A stretch of DNA of 64,000 bases from M55B144 sp964550615 (GTDB taxonomy: Bacteria > Bipolaricaulota > Bipolaricaulia > UBA7950 > UBA9294), in assembly GCA_964550615.1 (NCBI GenBank), contig CAZKAB010000001.1, positions 81,382 to 145,381 on the forward strand. Reading direction: 5' to 3'. Positions 8,014 to 15,979 of this stretch are shown in pieces (position 1 is the stretch's first letter; each line of letters opens with the position of its first letter). Below the pieces are notes generated by a model that made no database searches, was not told the DNA's origin, and saw nothing but the letters and a program-made list of their open reading frames with translations. The translations under genes and the position numbers were made by a program.

Positions 8014-8706
8014 CTAGGTCATCAGCGCGAGGAGCCAACGACTTCCAAGGAGCCCGCTCCAGATTCCATTCATGACTCCGAACAGTCCGCGCAGGCCGCC
8101 CAGGTAAATGATGGCGATCAGGATGATGAACCCGTAACGCTCAAGGGATAGCATCACGCGGCGCCCTTCCGGTGGTAGGAAGTACGTCAGGATGCGAGAA
8201 CCGTCGAGCGGCGGGATGGGGATCATGTTGAACACCGCCAGGATCACGTTGTACACGACGAACACACCCAGAAGATAGAAGATCGCGTGCACGAAGTTTG
8301 CAGCGAAACTCGTGCGCAGAACAAGGAGAGAATTGGGCACCAGCAGCAGCGCGACTCGCCCCAGGACTACGGCCGCCAGGGCAAGCGCGATGTTCGTACC
8401 CGGCCCGGCAAGGGCGACATAGAACATGCCTTTGAACGGATTGCGAAAGTATCCGGGATTAATCGGAACCGGCTTCGCCCATCCGATGAGAAACGGCGAA
8501 TTCATGACAATAAGCGCAATCGGGACGAGAATAGTGCCGATGATATCCACGTGCGCCAGCGGATTGAGCGTCAATCGCCCGCGGGTTTTCGCCGTCGGGT
8601 CGCCGAGTCTGTAGGCGATGTATCCGTGTGCGACTTCGTGCAGGACGATCGCGGTAAACAGAGCGACGAGCGATAGGACAATCTCAAGTATCTTTGTGAT
8701 GTTCAT
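8014..8706 (-). CDS. Site-2-type zinc metalloprotease, family M50 (YwhC-like)
   Basis: A 230-residue polytopic membrane protease. The zinc motif HEVAH is at residues ~23-27 within the first hydrophobic segment (LFTAIVLHEVAHGYIAYRLGD), and the third ligand region is NMIPIPPLDGSR, the NPDG-like motif of the family. Five to six hydrophobic segments are visible. The short, PDZ-less form matches the YwhC/Rip2-type group rather than RseP. The substrate is unknown; family members cleave membrane-embedded segments of regulators. The start codon overlaps the rqcH stop by 4 nt (ATGA), so the two are cotranslated. Confidence 0.9.
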   Translation of the reverse strand: MNITKILEIVLSLVALFTAIVLHEVAHGYIAYRLGDPTAKTRGRLTLNPLAHVDIIGTILVPIALIVMNSPFLIGWAKPVPINPGYFRNPFKGMFYVALAGPGTNIALALAAVVLGRVALLLVPNSLLVLRTSFAANFVHAIFYLLGVFVVYNVILAVFNMIPIPPLDGSRILTYFLPPEGRRVMLSLERYGFIILIAIIYLGGLRGLFGVMNGIWSGLLGSRWLLALMT

Positions 8707-10307
8707 TCGTCCTCCAATAACGATGTATCCACAACAAGTGTATCCTCTTGCGCAACGATTACCATTCCTGCCGGCGCGCCTCTAGGCTTGCGTACATGTT
8801 TGACCTCCGCCACGCTCACCTCGACCCGCCGTTCATTGCGCGCTTTGGAATACCGCGCCGCCAGTCGCGCCGCCGCAAGCTTCACGTTTTGCGGGAACTC
8901 CTCGTTTCCGCGTCGCCGTATCACGACATGTGATCCAGGTACTCCACGTGCATGCATCCACAGGTCGTCGGCGCGCGCCAGACGCAACAACTCATCATTC
9001 TGGCGGGCGTTCTTCCCCACTCGAACCGTGTAGCCGTCAATCGAATACGTACGTGGCGCAGTCGCCACCGTTATTGTGCGTTTCTTAGGAAGCGCGTGGA
9101 GAAGTGCAGCCGTCTGCTCTGAAACCGCGTCGCCGTCTTGCAGATTCTCCAACCCCGTCTGCAGAAGACGAACTTCCGATTCCAACCGGCGCAGCCGCCG
9201 AACGACGAGCGGACGCCCTCGTTGCAGGCGTTTCGCCTTTTCGTAGAATACCTGAGCATTTCTGAGTCCGCTCAAACTTGGATCCAGCGGAATCGTGACC
9301 TGATCGCCAGTTGCGGGATCCTCGAGATCAACCCGGCTGATCTTCCGCGGGAGTTCGTGCTGATAGATCATGAGTAGATCAGCACGTCGCCGCAGAGTGT
9401 CTGTTGTCGCTGCATCATCAAGCCATTCGCGCAATCTGGAGATTGTCCGCCGACGCTTGGCGATCTCTCGTTCGATGCCCGCTCGAATCTGCCTCTGCCC
9501 GCCATCGGTCTCCGTCGCTGTCTCATCGTCTATCAGCCTGCGATCGAGCGCCGCGGCGAACGATTCGCACACCTCTCCCGGAGGGAAGAGTGGGAAGAAG
9601 GAAGCGGTGCGCGTATTCGGATCGTATTCGCCGATCGGATGCTCTGCGTGGAAGACCATACGCGACAGCTCCTCTCGTACCGCCGCCGCTAAGGGAACAC
9701 CGTCCCGTGTGTGTGCGCGTGCAAGGATACCCTGTGCCGTATCCTTCCCGATGCCGTCAATCGCCCGCATCAGTCCAAGTGCCGTTCCCTCTTTCTCCAG
9801 TACGCTCGCAATCGCATCCACACTGATTTCCGCGGGATCGGCCTTGTCCTGTCGAGCAAGCGGAACATATGCGTTGCCTGGAACGGCGCGTGCGTCCGAG
9901 CGAAGAGATGCAAGAACGCGCCCCTCCTTCAAAACCACGAGGTTCCCTCGTACGCCGACGAGTTCGGCGATGAGCAGAACCCGCTTCGTTTCGCCGCTTC
10001 TCCTCATCTCTACTTCCAGAGTGACGACACGTTCCCAGCCATCTTGACTGAGGGAGACAATCCTCCCGCCGCGCAGGTGCTTACGCAAGAGCATCGTAAA
10101 CGAACTCGGGTGTTGCGGATAGGCAAAGTCAAACGCAGTGAGATGAATCGCCGCTTCGATGGGAGCGATAAATAGTCTTCGCGAGCCTCCGGCAAACAAT
10201 GGCAGGACGAACCTCGCCCGTTCTGGCTGATAGACCGAGCGGATCGTGCATCCTTCAACTTGGCTCTTCATCTCGCCAATTGCCGCAGAAATCGCCAGTC
10301 CGTCCAT
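8703..10307 (-). CDS. rqcH: Rqc2/RqcH-type NFACT protein (ribosome quality control)
   Basis: A 534-residue NFACT-family protein. In bacteria RqcH binds stalled 50S-peptidyl-tRNA and recruits tRNA-Ala to add C-terminal alanine tails, marking chains for ClpXP. The N-terminal NFACT-N domain begins MDGLAISAAIGEMK and has the family's GNLVVL and RSDARAVPGNAYVP blocks; a coiled coil follows (~residues 285-390, KRLQRGRPLVVRRLRRLESEV); the NFACT-R domain carries DDLWMHARGVPGSHVVIR. This diagnostic Asp-x-Trp-x-His-ARG motif is intact. Linkage to clpP/tig two genes away fits a protein quality-control role. It overlaps the M50 protease gene by 4 nt. Confidence 0.92.
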   Translation of the reverse strand: MDGLAISAAIGEMKSQVEGCTIRSVYQPERARFVLPLFAGGSRRLFIAPIEAAIHLTAFDFAYPQHPSSFTMLLRKHLRGGRIVSLSQDGWERVVTLEVEMRRSGETKRVLLIAELVGVRGNLVVLKEGRVLASLRSDARAVPGNAYVPLARQDKADPAEISVDAIASVLEKEGTALGLMRAIDGIGKDTAQGILARAHTRDGVPLAAAVREELSRMVFHAEHPIGEYDPNTRTASFFPLFPPGEVCESFAAALDRRLIDDETATETDGGQRQIRAGIEREIAKRRRTISRLREWLDDAATTDTLRRRADLLMIYQHELPRKISRVDLEDPATGDQVTIPLDPSLSGLRNAQVFYEKAKRLQRGRPLVVRRLRRLESEVRLLQTGLENLQDGDAVSEQTAALLHALPKKRTITVATAPRTYSIDGYTVRVGKNARQNDELLRLARADDLWMHARGVPGSHVVIRRRGNEEFPQNVKLAAARLAARYSKARNERRVEVSVAEVKHVRKPRGAPAGMVIVAQEDTLVVDTSLLEDE

Positions 10308-10318
10308 ACTGCCCCCGG

Positions 10319-10347
10319 TTGATGCCCTGCATTACCACTGATATAAT
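10319..10347 (+). promoter_or_regulatory. Promoter of tRNA-Thr
   Basis: TTGATG (10319-10324), a 17-bp spacer and a perfect TATAAT (10342-10347), predicting initiation about 6 nt before the tRNA. A second TATAAT at 10354-10359 abuts the tRNA 5' end and is too close to serve it. The promoter diverges from rqcH. Confidence 0.8.
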
Positions 10348-10359
10348 GCGGACTATAAT

Positions 10360-10434
10360 GCCGGCGTAGCTCAGTGGTAGAGCAACGGTTTCGTAAACCG
10401 TCGGTCGGAGGTTCAACTCCTCTCGCCGGCTCCA
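10360..10434 (+). tRNA. tRNA-Thr (CGU anticodon)
   Basis: A complete cloverleaf: acceptor GCCGGCG pairs with CGCCGGC; D arm GCTCAGTGGTAGAGC; anticodon stem ACGGT/ACCGT with loop TTCGTAA (anticodon CGT, reading ACG); T arm GGAGG-TTCAACT-CCTCT; discriminator T and an encoded CCA. It is transcribed alone from a strong promoter. About 100 nt downstream hold no gene or clear terminator. Confidence 0.97.
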
Positions 10435-10536
10435 ATACTAAGAATCAATAGAATACGCACCACTTCACCTCATCAACAAGGACTAGTGACGCCTCAGCTT
10501 GCGACGGATGCCGCCTCACCGGAACTCAGTGGGCAA

Positions 10537-12393
10537 TCAGTGAACTACGTTCACAATGAGCGTGTCGGCCCCTTCGATCTTCGCCATGAACAGATCGACT
10601 TGGTCAATGTTTCCAAGCAATGACATAATCTGAGGCCAATCTTGCCGCGGTATCTGAAGTGAGACGAACGTCCCATCTCCAACTTCTCTGGGCTTCCACT
10701 TGGCAAGTCGCGACGATTCAACTCGGTCCTTCACCTGAGATGCAAGCTGGATCTCGCGAATGCGGGAGGAAGCAAACAAGCCCGGCTCTGAAGACCAACT
10801 TCCGACTGAGACCGTGCATAAGTTGTTTACTTCGCTTGTCTCGCCGATCTTGTTGTCAGGGTCAACCAGCGCAGTGAACTTTGTAGGCCGTGCGAAGCCA
10901 GCGCTTTCATCCCAGTCTTCCTGCCCGATAAGCCAACTGTGCTGTAGATATGCGGTCGATGCCCCAACGAACGCCACTGCTTCCGTCGATGTCATTGGAT
11001 AAAGGGGATTCGCCGCCACCTGCGGACCAGTCGGTGGGGATATCGTTCTTTTCGGTTGCGTTGTCGTCATAGAGTTCACTTGCGCCCACGCCACGTCGAC
11101 GACACCGACGTAGGGCTCGCGCGGTTGCTGCAAGTTACGTATCTCGACGTACAGTGTCACCTTGACGCTCGAGCCCGATACGCTCTCCGCATCTACTCGC
11201 ACACAGACCGCTTGAAAATCGGGCATGTCGCATGCATCGCCGTAGCCATCACCGTCGGAATCTTGCTGGTCCGGATTGACAACGTCAAGACAGTTGTCCG
11301 CTACGTTCATCACACCGTCACCGTCGTTGTCCGCCCCTGTCGATGTAGTGGTTGCCTCGCGCCATCCCGCTACAAAGCAGATGCCATCCTGCAGGATCAA
11401 CTCGCTGGTTCGTTCCCAATCATCGCCATTGTGCCACAGATCATCGACAAAGACATCGATCTGCTCGAGCTTCGGCTCAAACCACGATGAAGCGACGCCG
11501 TCGTTTCCGTTCAAATGGTATTCGACGTTTCGCACCGCTCCATCATCAAGCAATAGCGGTTCCACGCCCAGGCCAATGTTTACGGAACCGGCCGGAACCG
11601 GTCGAATGGCGAACAGATGGTATTTCACTGCTGCACTGCCCTTCGTATGGTCGCCTAGACGCAGATACCGACTGGAGTCTATGTACACATTCTGATAGCC
11701 GGTAACAGCGTCGTTTAGCTGTGTCGACTGATTTCCTTGTATGATAAGCCGCCGACTGCCGTCCGTGCTGTCGTATCCCACAACAGTAGCATAGTGATCG
11801 GCAACCTTGAATGTGTCGTCGTTATTCTGTTCCCCTTGCCAGCGAAAGAGATACACCATGGGACGGCCGCTCCAAATTTCCTGCCGCACAATCGAAAACA
11901 GCTCTTCGTAGCTGCCGCTCTCGCCGGTCTCCGGCACCTCGTACCCGGAATCGGTAATTCGGTACCGAGTCACTTCGAACCGTGCAACTGAAGCGCGGGG
12001 ACCGAGATGCTCGTTCATGTATTTCTCAAGTCCCGAGGCGAAATTGCCCGCCATAACCCAGGACTGCGCGCAGTTTGTGTCGCGATTCATGTACCGTGCG
12101 GCACCAAGATCGACAATCGCCTGCTGCGGAAGACCGTCCGCCTCACGCTCGCTATCGTCGATCAGATTCGGAAAGCCGCGCTTATCCCACCACGCGCAAA
12201 CCGCGGCGCCGGCGACGGGGCCGCATCCGGAAGGGAACCAGCAGCTGCCACCGATCCGCATGTCGGCTTGATAATAGCGAGGCACACCGGACACAAGCGC
12301 CTTCGTCGGCGTCTTGTCGGCAAACAGAGCGAGAGCAAGGAACATGACCAAGGAAACCGCGCTCAATGCGGCACCCAAAGATCTTCGTAACAT
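10537..12393 (-). CDS. Secreted C39-like cysteine peptidase with thrombospondin type-3 repeat
   Basis: A 618-residue exported protein. Residues 1-25 form a signal peptide (LVMFLALALFA). Next comes a peptidase-C39-like papain fold: catalytic Cys in SGCGPVAGAAV (~residue 57), catalytic His in DHYATVVGYDS, and Asn/Gln in IIQGNQ. The middle has an acidic Ca-binding thrombospondin type-3 stretch, DNDGDGVMNVADNC and DSDGDGYGDACD. After it comes a beta-rich, CARDB-like segment (ETSEVNNLC) and a C-terminal region of unknown fold. C39-like domains outside ABC exporters are usually extracellular peptidases. ATG 12393 has a strong AAGGAGGT site. It stands alone between tRNA-Thr and the SHOCT gene. Confidence 0.82.
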   Translation of the reverse strand: MLRRSLGAALSAVSLVMFLALALFADKTPTKALVSGVPRYYQADMRIGGSCWFPSGCGPVAGAAVCAWWDKRGFPNLIDDSEREADGLPQQAIVDLGAARYMNRDTNCAQSWVMAGNFASGLEKYMNEHLGPRASVARFEVTRYRITDSGYEVPETGESGSYEELFSIVRQEIWSGRPMVYLFRWQGEQNNDDTFKVADHYATVVGYDSTDGSRRLIIQGNQSTQLNDAVTGYQNVYIDSSRYLRLGDHTKGSAAVKYHLFAIRPVPAGSVNIGLGVEPLLLDDGAVRNVEYHLNGNDGVASSWFEPKLEQIDVFVDDLWHNGDDWERTSELILQDGICFVAGWREATTTSTGADNDGDGVMNVADNCLDVVNPDQQDSDGDGYGDACDMPDFQAVCVRVDAESVSGSSVKVTLYVEIRNLQQPREPYVGVVDVAWAQVNSMTTTQPKRTISPPTGPQVAANPLYPMTSTEAVAFVGASTAYLQHSWLIGQEDWDESAGFARPTKFTALVDPDNKIGETSEVNNLCTVSVGSWSSEPGLFASSRIREIQLASQVKDRVESSRLAKWKPREVGDGTFVSLQIPRQDWPQIMSLLGNIDQVDLFMAKIEGADTLIVNVVH

Positions 12394-12605
12394 CGCGCAC
12401 CTCCTTCTGCACTACAGCCTATTTACGAATCAATCATGTCCCTGTTTCACGACTCGAAGCTTTCGCTGTAGATAGCAGATCGTAATAGTGCCGGTGCGAT
12501 ACGAACTCGCAAAGCGTCGGTCTTTCGGATGCAGGAGCATAAGAAGCACTCAATCGAGCTCTTTCCTCACCCTCCCTTGATCGACACGGCTTATGCAAGC
12601 GGCCT

Positions 12606-12839
12606 TCAGTCAAGAAGATCCCGCTTGATCTCCTCGTACTCCTCCTTGGAGATCTCACCCTTGGCGTAGCGCTCCTTCAGATACTCCATGGGCGTCTTCT
12701 TATGCCGATGCAGATCGTCGACATCGATGCGACCCGTGCCACGTCGGAGTCCCCAAACGATGAGCGCAACGATGCTTCCAAAGAAGATAATTCCGAATAT
12801 CGGCATCCACCAGAATCCGTAGTAATAACCATGCCACAT
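12606..12839 (-). CDS. SHOCT-domain membrane protein
   Basis: A 77-residue protein: a Trp/Tyr-rich N-terminus (MWHGYYYGFWWM), one transmembrane helix (IFGIIFFGSIVALIVWGL), a basic linker and a C-terminal SHOCT motif (EYLKERYAKGEISKEEYEEI). SHOCT helices are oligomerisation modules, usually at the C-terminus of small bacterial membrane proteins. The start at 12839 is chosen because AAGGAGGT lies 4 nt upstream; longer in-frame starts would translate the ribosome site and the region next to tRNA-Ser. It is followed by ~210 nt without a gene. Function unknown. Confidence 0.85.
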   Translation of the reverse strand: MWHGYYYGFWWMPIFGIIFFGSIVALIVWGLRRGTGRIDVDDLHRHKKTPMEYLKERYAKGEISKEEYEEIKRDLLD

Positions 12840-13002
12840 GTTGACCTCCTTCTCACATGCCGGACAACCCATCATGATCATGTCGGCACCCAATGTGAAT
12901 GCTGTGAAGATTTCGTGGCATCCAAATGATGCTTTCCATATCGTCTGATTGACCATGAGCCGTCTGCACGTCCAGCCAGCTGCTGCACGGCCCCCCCATC
13001 GG

Positions 13003-13031
13003 TTGAAATCGTTCGATGGTATCTCTAGAAT
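13003..13031 (+). promoter_or_regulatory. Promoter of tRNA-Ser and SRP RNA
   Basis: TTGAAA (13003-13008), a 17-bp spacer and TAGAAT (13026-13031), about 14 nt before tRNA-Ser. With only 1 nt between the tRNA and the SRP RNA, it probably drives both. Confidence 0.7.
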
Positions 13032-13044
13032 CAGCCCATAAGCC

Positions 13045-13133
13045 GGAGGGGTGGGAGAGCGGCCGAATCCGCCAGTTTGGAGAACTGGTGTACCTTCTGG
13101 GTACCGCGGGTTCAAATCCCGCCCCCTCCGCCA
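13045..13133 (+). tRNA. tRNA-Ser (GGA anticodon)
   Basis: A class II tRNA. Acceptor GGAGGGG pairs with CCCCTCC; anticodon stem CCAGT/ACTGG encloses loop TTGGAGA (anticodon GGA, reading UCC/UCU); a long variable arm forms from GTACC..GGTAC; T arm GCGGG-TTCAAAT-CCCGC; discriminator G; CCA encoded. The SRP RNA starts one base after the CCA. Confidence 0.97.
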
Positions 13134-13134
13134 A

Positions 13135-13405
13135 CGCCTGTGCTAGGTGGGGGGCTAGCGGTCCCCTACATCCACAACCCGCTACAGTGGAACCGAAGGG
13201 TTTCCCGAGGGAGAAGGAAACAGTGTCTGCCTTGGATAAGCGGTGATGAGGGTTGAGCCCTCTGCGGCGCATGCCTGTGAACCCCGTCAGGCCCGGAAGG
13301 GAGCAGCGGTAAGCAAGCCTCTGCGGGTGTTAGAGGATTACTTGGCCTGAGCTGGCTGTCCAAGAAGCGGCTGGAGTCTTGTTTCGACGGAACCATGCAC
13401 AGGCG
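13135..13405 (+). ncRNA. ffs: Signal recognition particle RNA, large type with Alu domain
   Basis: The core S-domain hairpin is unmistakable: GAACCCCGTCAGG, CCGGAAGGGAGCAGCGGTAAGC (13275-13315 region), with the GGAA tetraloop and asymmetric loop bound by Ffh. A 5' Alu-like domain is also present (GTGCTAGGTGGGG, then CCTGCTACAG-like loops and AGGGTTTCCCGAGGG), closely resembling the ~270-nt Bacillus scRNA. The ends are defined by a perfect 9-bp closing helix: CGCCTGTGC (13135-13143) with GCACAGGCG (13397-13405), giving 271 nt. It is the RNA core that targets membrane and secreted proteins. It likely shares a transcript with tRNA-Ser; RNase P or tRNA 3' processing would then free its 5' end. 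Confidence 0.95.
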
Positions 13406-13486
13406 GTCAATTGGAATTGAGCGTTCTTGTTCGTTCATTCTCTCACATGTTCATTACACACCGCCTGCTGACCGCCGCCCGCTTGT

Positions 13487-13494
13487 GCTATGAT
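13487..13494 (+). promoter_or_regulatory. Extended -10 promoter of thpR-archease-rtcB
   Basis: TATGAT at 13489-13494 is preceded by TGC, forming an extended -10 element (TGnTATGAT). No good -35 is seen at 17 bp. Predicted start near 13501, shortly before the GGAGGAAG ribosome site of thpR. Confidence 0.5.
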
Positions 13495-13511
13495 CGGTAG
13501 CGGAGGAAGAA

Positions 13512-14072
13512 ATGCGAACATTCTTATGCATTCCGATTGACCGTGGGCATCGCGATAAGATCGCCGAATTGTCACAAGAGTTAAGGTCTCAAATCGACAC
13601 GCACGCATCTTGGGTTGCGCCCGAGAACTATCATATTACGGTGCGGTTTCTCGGCGACATCGCCCCAATGCTGACCGTTGATCTCGAACGGGCATGTCGT
13701 GAGATAACGGTTGGCACGCCCGCTTTTTCCGTGCCGATAGATCGCGTAGGCGCTTTCCCGTCACTGGACCAACCGCGAGTCGTGTGGGTGGGAGGTGAAG
13801 CAGTGCCGCCGTTCCGACGACTTCTTTCAAAGATCGGCGATGCGCTCATCCCATTGGGATTTCCGCAGTCACGTGAAGAGACATTCGCCCATGTCACTTT
13901 GGCGCGCATCAAGGGGCGGATTCGCCCGTCATTCGATGCATCAATGGCTGGGTTGGGAAGGAAGATAGCCTGGAATCTACGTGCTGATAGGCTAGTCCTC
14001 ATGGAGAGCAAGCTCACATCGCGCGGCGCGGTCTACTACCCGCTGTTTACGCTGCCGCTTGCAGGAGAATGA
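13512..14072 (+). CDS. thpR: RNA 2',3'-cyclic phosphodiesterase, 2H superfamily
   Basis: A 186-residue 2H phosphoesterase (formerly '2'-5' RNA ligase' LigT). Two catalytic HxT motifs are present: His41-Ile-Thr43 (HITVRFLG) and His127-Val-Thr129 (HVTLARIKG). ThpR opens 2',3'-cyclic phosphates on RNA to 2'-phosphates. ATG 13512 has a GGAGGAAG site. It is directly followed, 6 nt away, by archease and then rtcB, which seals 2',3'-cyclic phosphate ends; the three form an RNA-end-processing operon in which ThpR and RtcB use the same kind of end (inference). Domain size is normal for the family. Confidence 0.93.
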   Translation: MRTFLCIPIDRGHRDKIAELSQELRSQIDTHASWVAPENYHITVRFLGDIAPMLTVDLERACREITVGTPAFSVPIDRVGAFPSLDQPRVVWVGGEAVPPFRRLLSKIGDALIPLGFPQSREETFAHVTLARIKGRIRPSFDASMAGLGRKIAWNLRADRLVLMESKLTSRGAVYYPLFTLPLAGE

Positions 14073-14078
14073 GGATCA

Positions 14079-14501
14079 TTGGCATTTGAGTATCTCGATC
14101 ACACGGCCGATGCTTGTCTGCGTGCAAGCGGCGGCACAGCCGCACACGCGTTCTGCGAGGCTGCAAAGGCAATGTTCAATCTGATGGTCCCTCTCGATAG
14201 CATCACACCGAGAGACAGCATCGACGTCTCGGTAGAGGCCGACCGGTTCGATCTTCTCCTCGTAGAGTGGTTGGGAGCATTGTTATCTAGCATGGGCACT
14301 ACCGGTCTTGTGTTCTCTCAATTCGACGTCGAGATCGATCGTATTGCAGGGTGCCTCGTCCTCAAGGGAAAGGCGACGGGAGAAACCTTCGACCCCGAAA
14401 GACATGAAGCGATAAACGAAGTGAAGGGAATCTCCTATGCCGGCTTGTATGCGCGCAGCGAGGGAGATAGGTTCGTCGTCCAATGCGTGGTTGATATCTA
14501 G
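14079..14501 (+). CDS. Archease, RtcB activator
   Basis: A 140-residue archease. It begins FEYLDHTADACLRASG, with the family's DHTAD motif and its metal-binding Asp (Asp11), and contains the ETFDPERHEAINEVKGISYAGL block ending in a C-terminal VVDI acidic tail, another metal ligand. Archease speeds RtcB guanylylation and allows multiple turnover. The start is TTG 14079: GAGGAT lies just upstream and no ATG or GTG fits the conserved N-terminus. The neighbours on both sides are 6-9 nt away, consistent with an operon. Confidence 0.94.
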   Translation: MAFEYLDHTADACLRASGGTAAHAFCEAAKAMFNLMVPLDSITPRDSIDVSVEADRFDLLLVEWLGALLSSMGTTGLVFSQFDVEIDRIAGCLVLKGKATGETFDPERHEAINEVKGISYAGLYARSEGDRFVVQCVVDI

Positions 14502-14510
14502 GGAGGATCC

Positions 14511-15971
14511 TTGGTCGACATGCTGCCGCTGGAGCAAATGGGTGAATCGGAATGGCTACTTGCAAAGCATGGTGCGATGCGCGTGCCGGCGCGAATCATC
14601 GCCGATGAGTCTACTATCTCTCAGCTATGCAATGATGTTGCCGATCGAGTGGAGTGGAACGCGTTGCGGCAGTTGTATGACGTCGCATGCCTGCCCGGCA
14701 TTGTCGGTGACGCCGTCGCCCTACCCGACGTTCATCCCGGATATGGTTTCCCCATCGGGAGCGTCGCGGCATTCGATGCTTCGGACGGGGTAGTAGTCGT
14801 CGGCGGGGTTGGGTTCGACATCAATTGCGGCGTGCGCCTTCTCGCTACCCCGCTTGACCTGCCCGTGCTCATGGCGCAGCTCACGGCGGTTGCAGACGAG
14901 CTGTTCCAAACGGTACCCGCCGGACTGGGATCACAAGGGACTCTCCGTCTTGCAATCAAGGAAATCGACGCGCTTCTTGAACAGGGAGCGCGATACGTTA
15001 TCGAACGCGGATACGGAGTTGAGGATGATCTCAAGTTCACGGAGGCGGGAGGGTGCATGTCCGACGCCGACCCGACAGTAGTGGGGACTATTGCCAAACA
15101 GCGGGAATTCCGGCAAATCGGAACGCTCGGCGCAGGAAACCACTATCTTGAGTTGCAGAAGGTGGAAGAGATTCTCGATCCGCCCGCAGCGGCGATCTAC
15201 GGCTTGACGCAAGGACAGATCGTCGTCTCTATCCATACCGGATCGCGTGCCCTCGGGCATCAGATCGGCCAAGACTATCTCAAGCTAATGGAGCAGGCAA
15301 GCAGGCGATACCAGTTCATGACTGGCGTGCGCGAACTTGCTTGCGCGCCGATCAAGAGCGACGAAGGGCAGCGCTACCTACGCGCCATCGCGTGCGGCGC
15401 CAACTGTGCGTTCGCCAATCGTCAAGTAATCGCTCACCTTGTGCGTATGGCACTACACCGCATATTCGGCATCGAGCACGCCGCTGTACGCACCGTGTAC
15501 GATATCGGGCACAATAACGCCAAGTTCGAACGCCATATTGTGGATGGGACGGAAAGATCCGTGCTTGTTCATCGGAAGGGGGCGACACGCGCATTCGGCC
15601 CCGGCCGTGGAGATTGTCCGCCGACCTACCGTGAGGTCGGCCATCCCACGCTCGTGGGAGGCACCATGGGTACCTCATCGTATGTCATGCGCGGCACGGA
15701 AACCGGGATGCGGAAAGCATTCGGAAGCGGCATACACGGAGCCGGCCGAGCGCTATCGCGCAAGAAGGCGGCAAAGAGGTACTGGGGGGAAGGGGTCAAG
15801 AAGGAATTGGCCAAGCGCGGGATTGTGCTGCGCGCCCACAGCTTGCGCGGGATCGCCGAAGAAGCCCCCGGGGCATATAAGGACGTAGAGCGCGTTGTTG
15901 CAGCAGCAGCCAAAGCCGGCATCAACCAGCCGGTCGCACGCCTTACCCCGATCATCGTCCTGAAAGGATGA
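14511..15971 (+). CDS. rtcB: RNA-splicing ligase RtcB
   Basis: A 486-residue GTP-dependent RNA ligase that joins 2',3'-cyclic phosphate or 3'-phosphate ends to 5'-OH ends. Metal ligands and catalytic residues are visible: Asp103 and Cys106 (GFDINCGVR), His211 (GAGNHYLE), His242 (SIHTGSRALGH), His334 (YDIGHNNA), the guanylylated His409 (SGIHGAGRALSR) and C-terminal Lys485. The start is TTG 14511, 3 nt after GGGAGGA; ATG 14520 is a less well spaced alternative. The operon context with archease and ThpR supports RNA repair, perhaps of tRNA, rather than an orphan enzyme. It ends 8 nt before the convergent yvcK stop, with no terminator visible. Confidence 0.97.
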   Translation: MVDMLPLEQMGESEWLLAKHGAMRVPARIIADESTISQLCNDVADRVEWNALRQLYDVACLPGIVGDAVALPDVHPGYGFPIGSVAAFDASDGVVVVGGVGFDINCGVRLLATPLDLPVLMAQLTAVADELFQTVPAGLGSQGTLRLAIKEIDALLEQGARYVIERGYGVEDDLKFTEAGGCMSDADPTVVGTIAKQREFRQIGTLGAGNHYLELQKVEEILDPPAAAIYGLTQGQIVVSIHTGSRALGHQIGQDYLKLMEQASRRYQFMTGVRELACAPIKSDEGQRYLRAIACGANCAFANRQVIAHLVRMALHRIFGIEHAAVRTVYDIGHNNAKFERHIVDGTERSVLVHRKGATRAFGPGRGDCPPTYREVGHPTLVGGTMGTSSYVMRGTETGMRKAFGSGIHGAGRALSRKKAAKRYWGEGVKKELAKRGIVLRAHSLRGIAEEAPGAYKDVERVVAAAAKAGINQPVARLTPIIVLKG

Positions 15972-15979
15972 AACAGTAG

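Noticed and set aside
9370..10047. A 225-codon plus-strand frame opposite rqcH
   Set aside because: Composition is Ser/Arg-rich and it is antisense to a clear NFACT protein; no ribosome site.
10354..10359. Second TATAAT at the tRNA-Thr 5' end
   Set aside because: Transcription from it would begin inside the tRNA; the upstream copy has a -35 at 17 bp.
13016..13246. Frames across tRNA-Ser and SRP RNA
   Set aside because: They overlap two structured RNAs with clear secondary structure.
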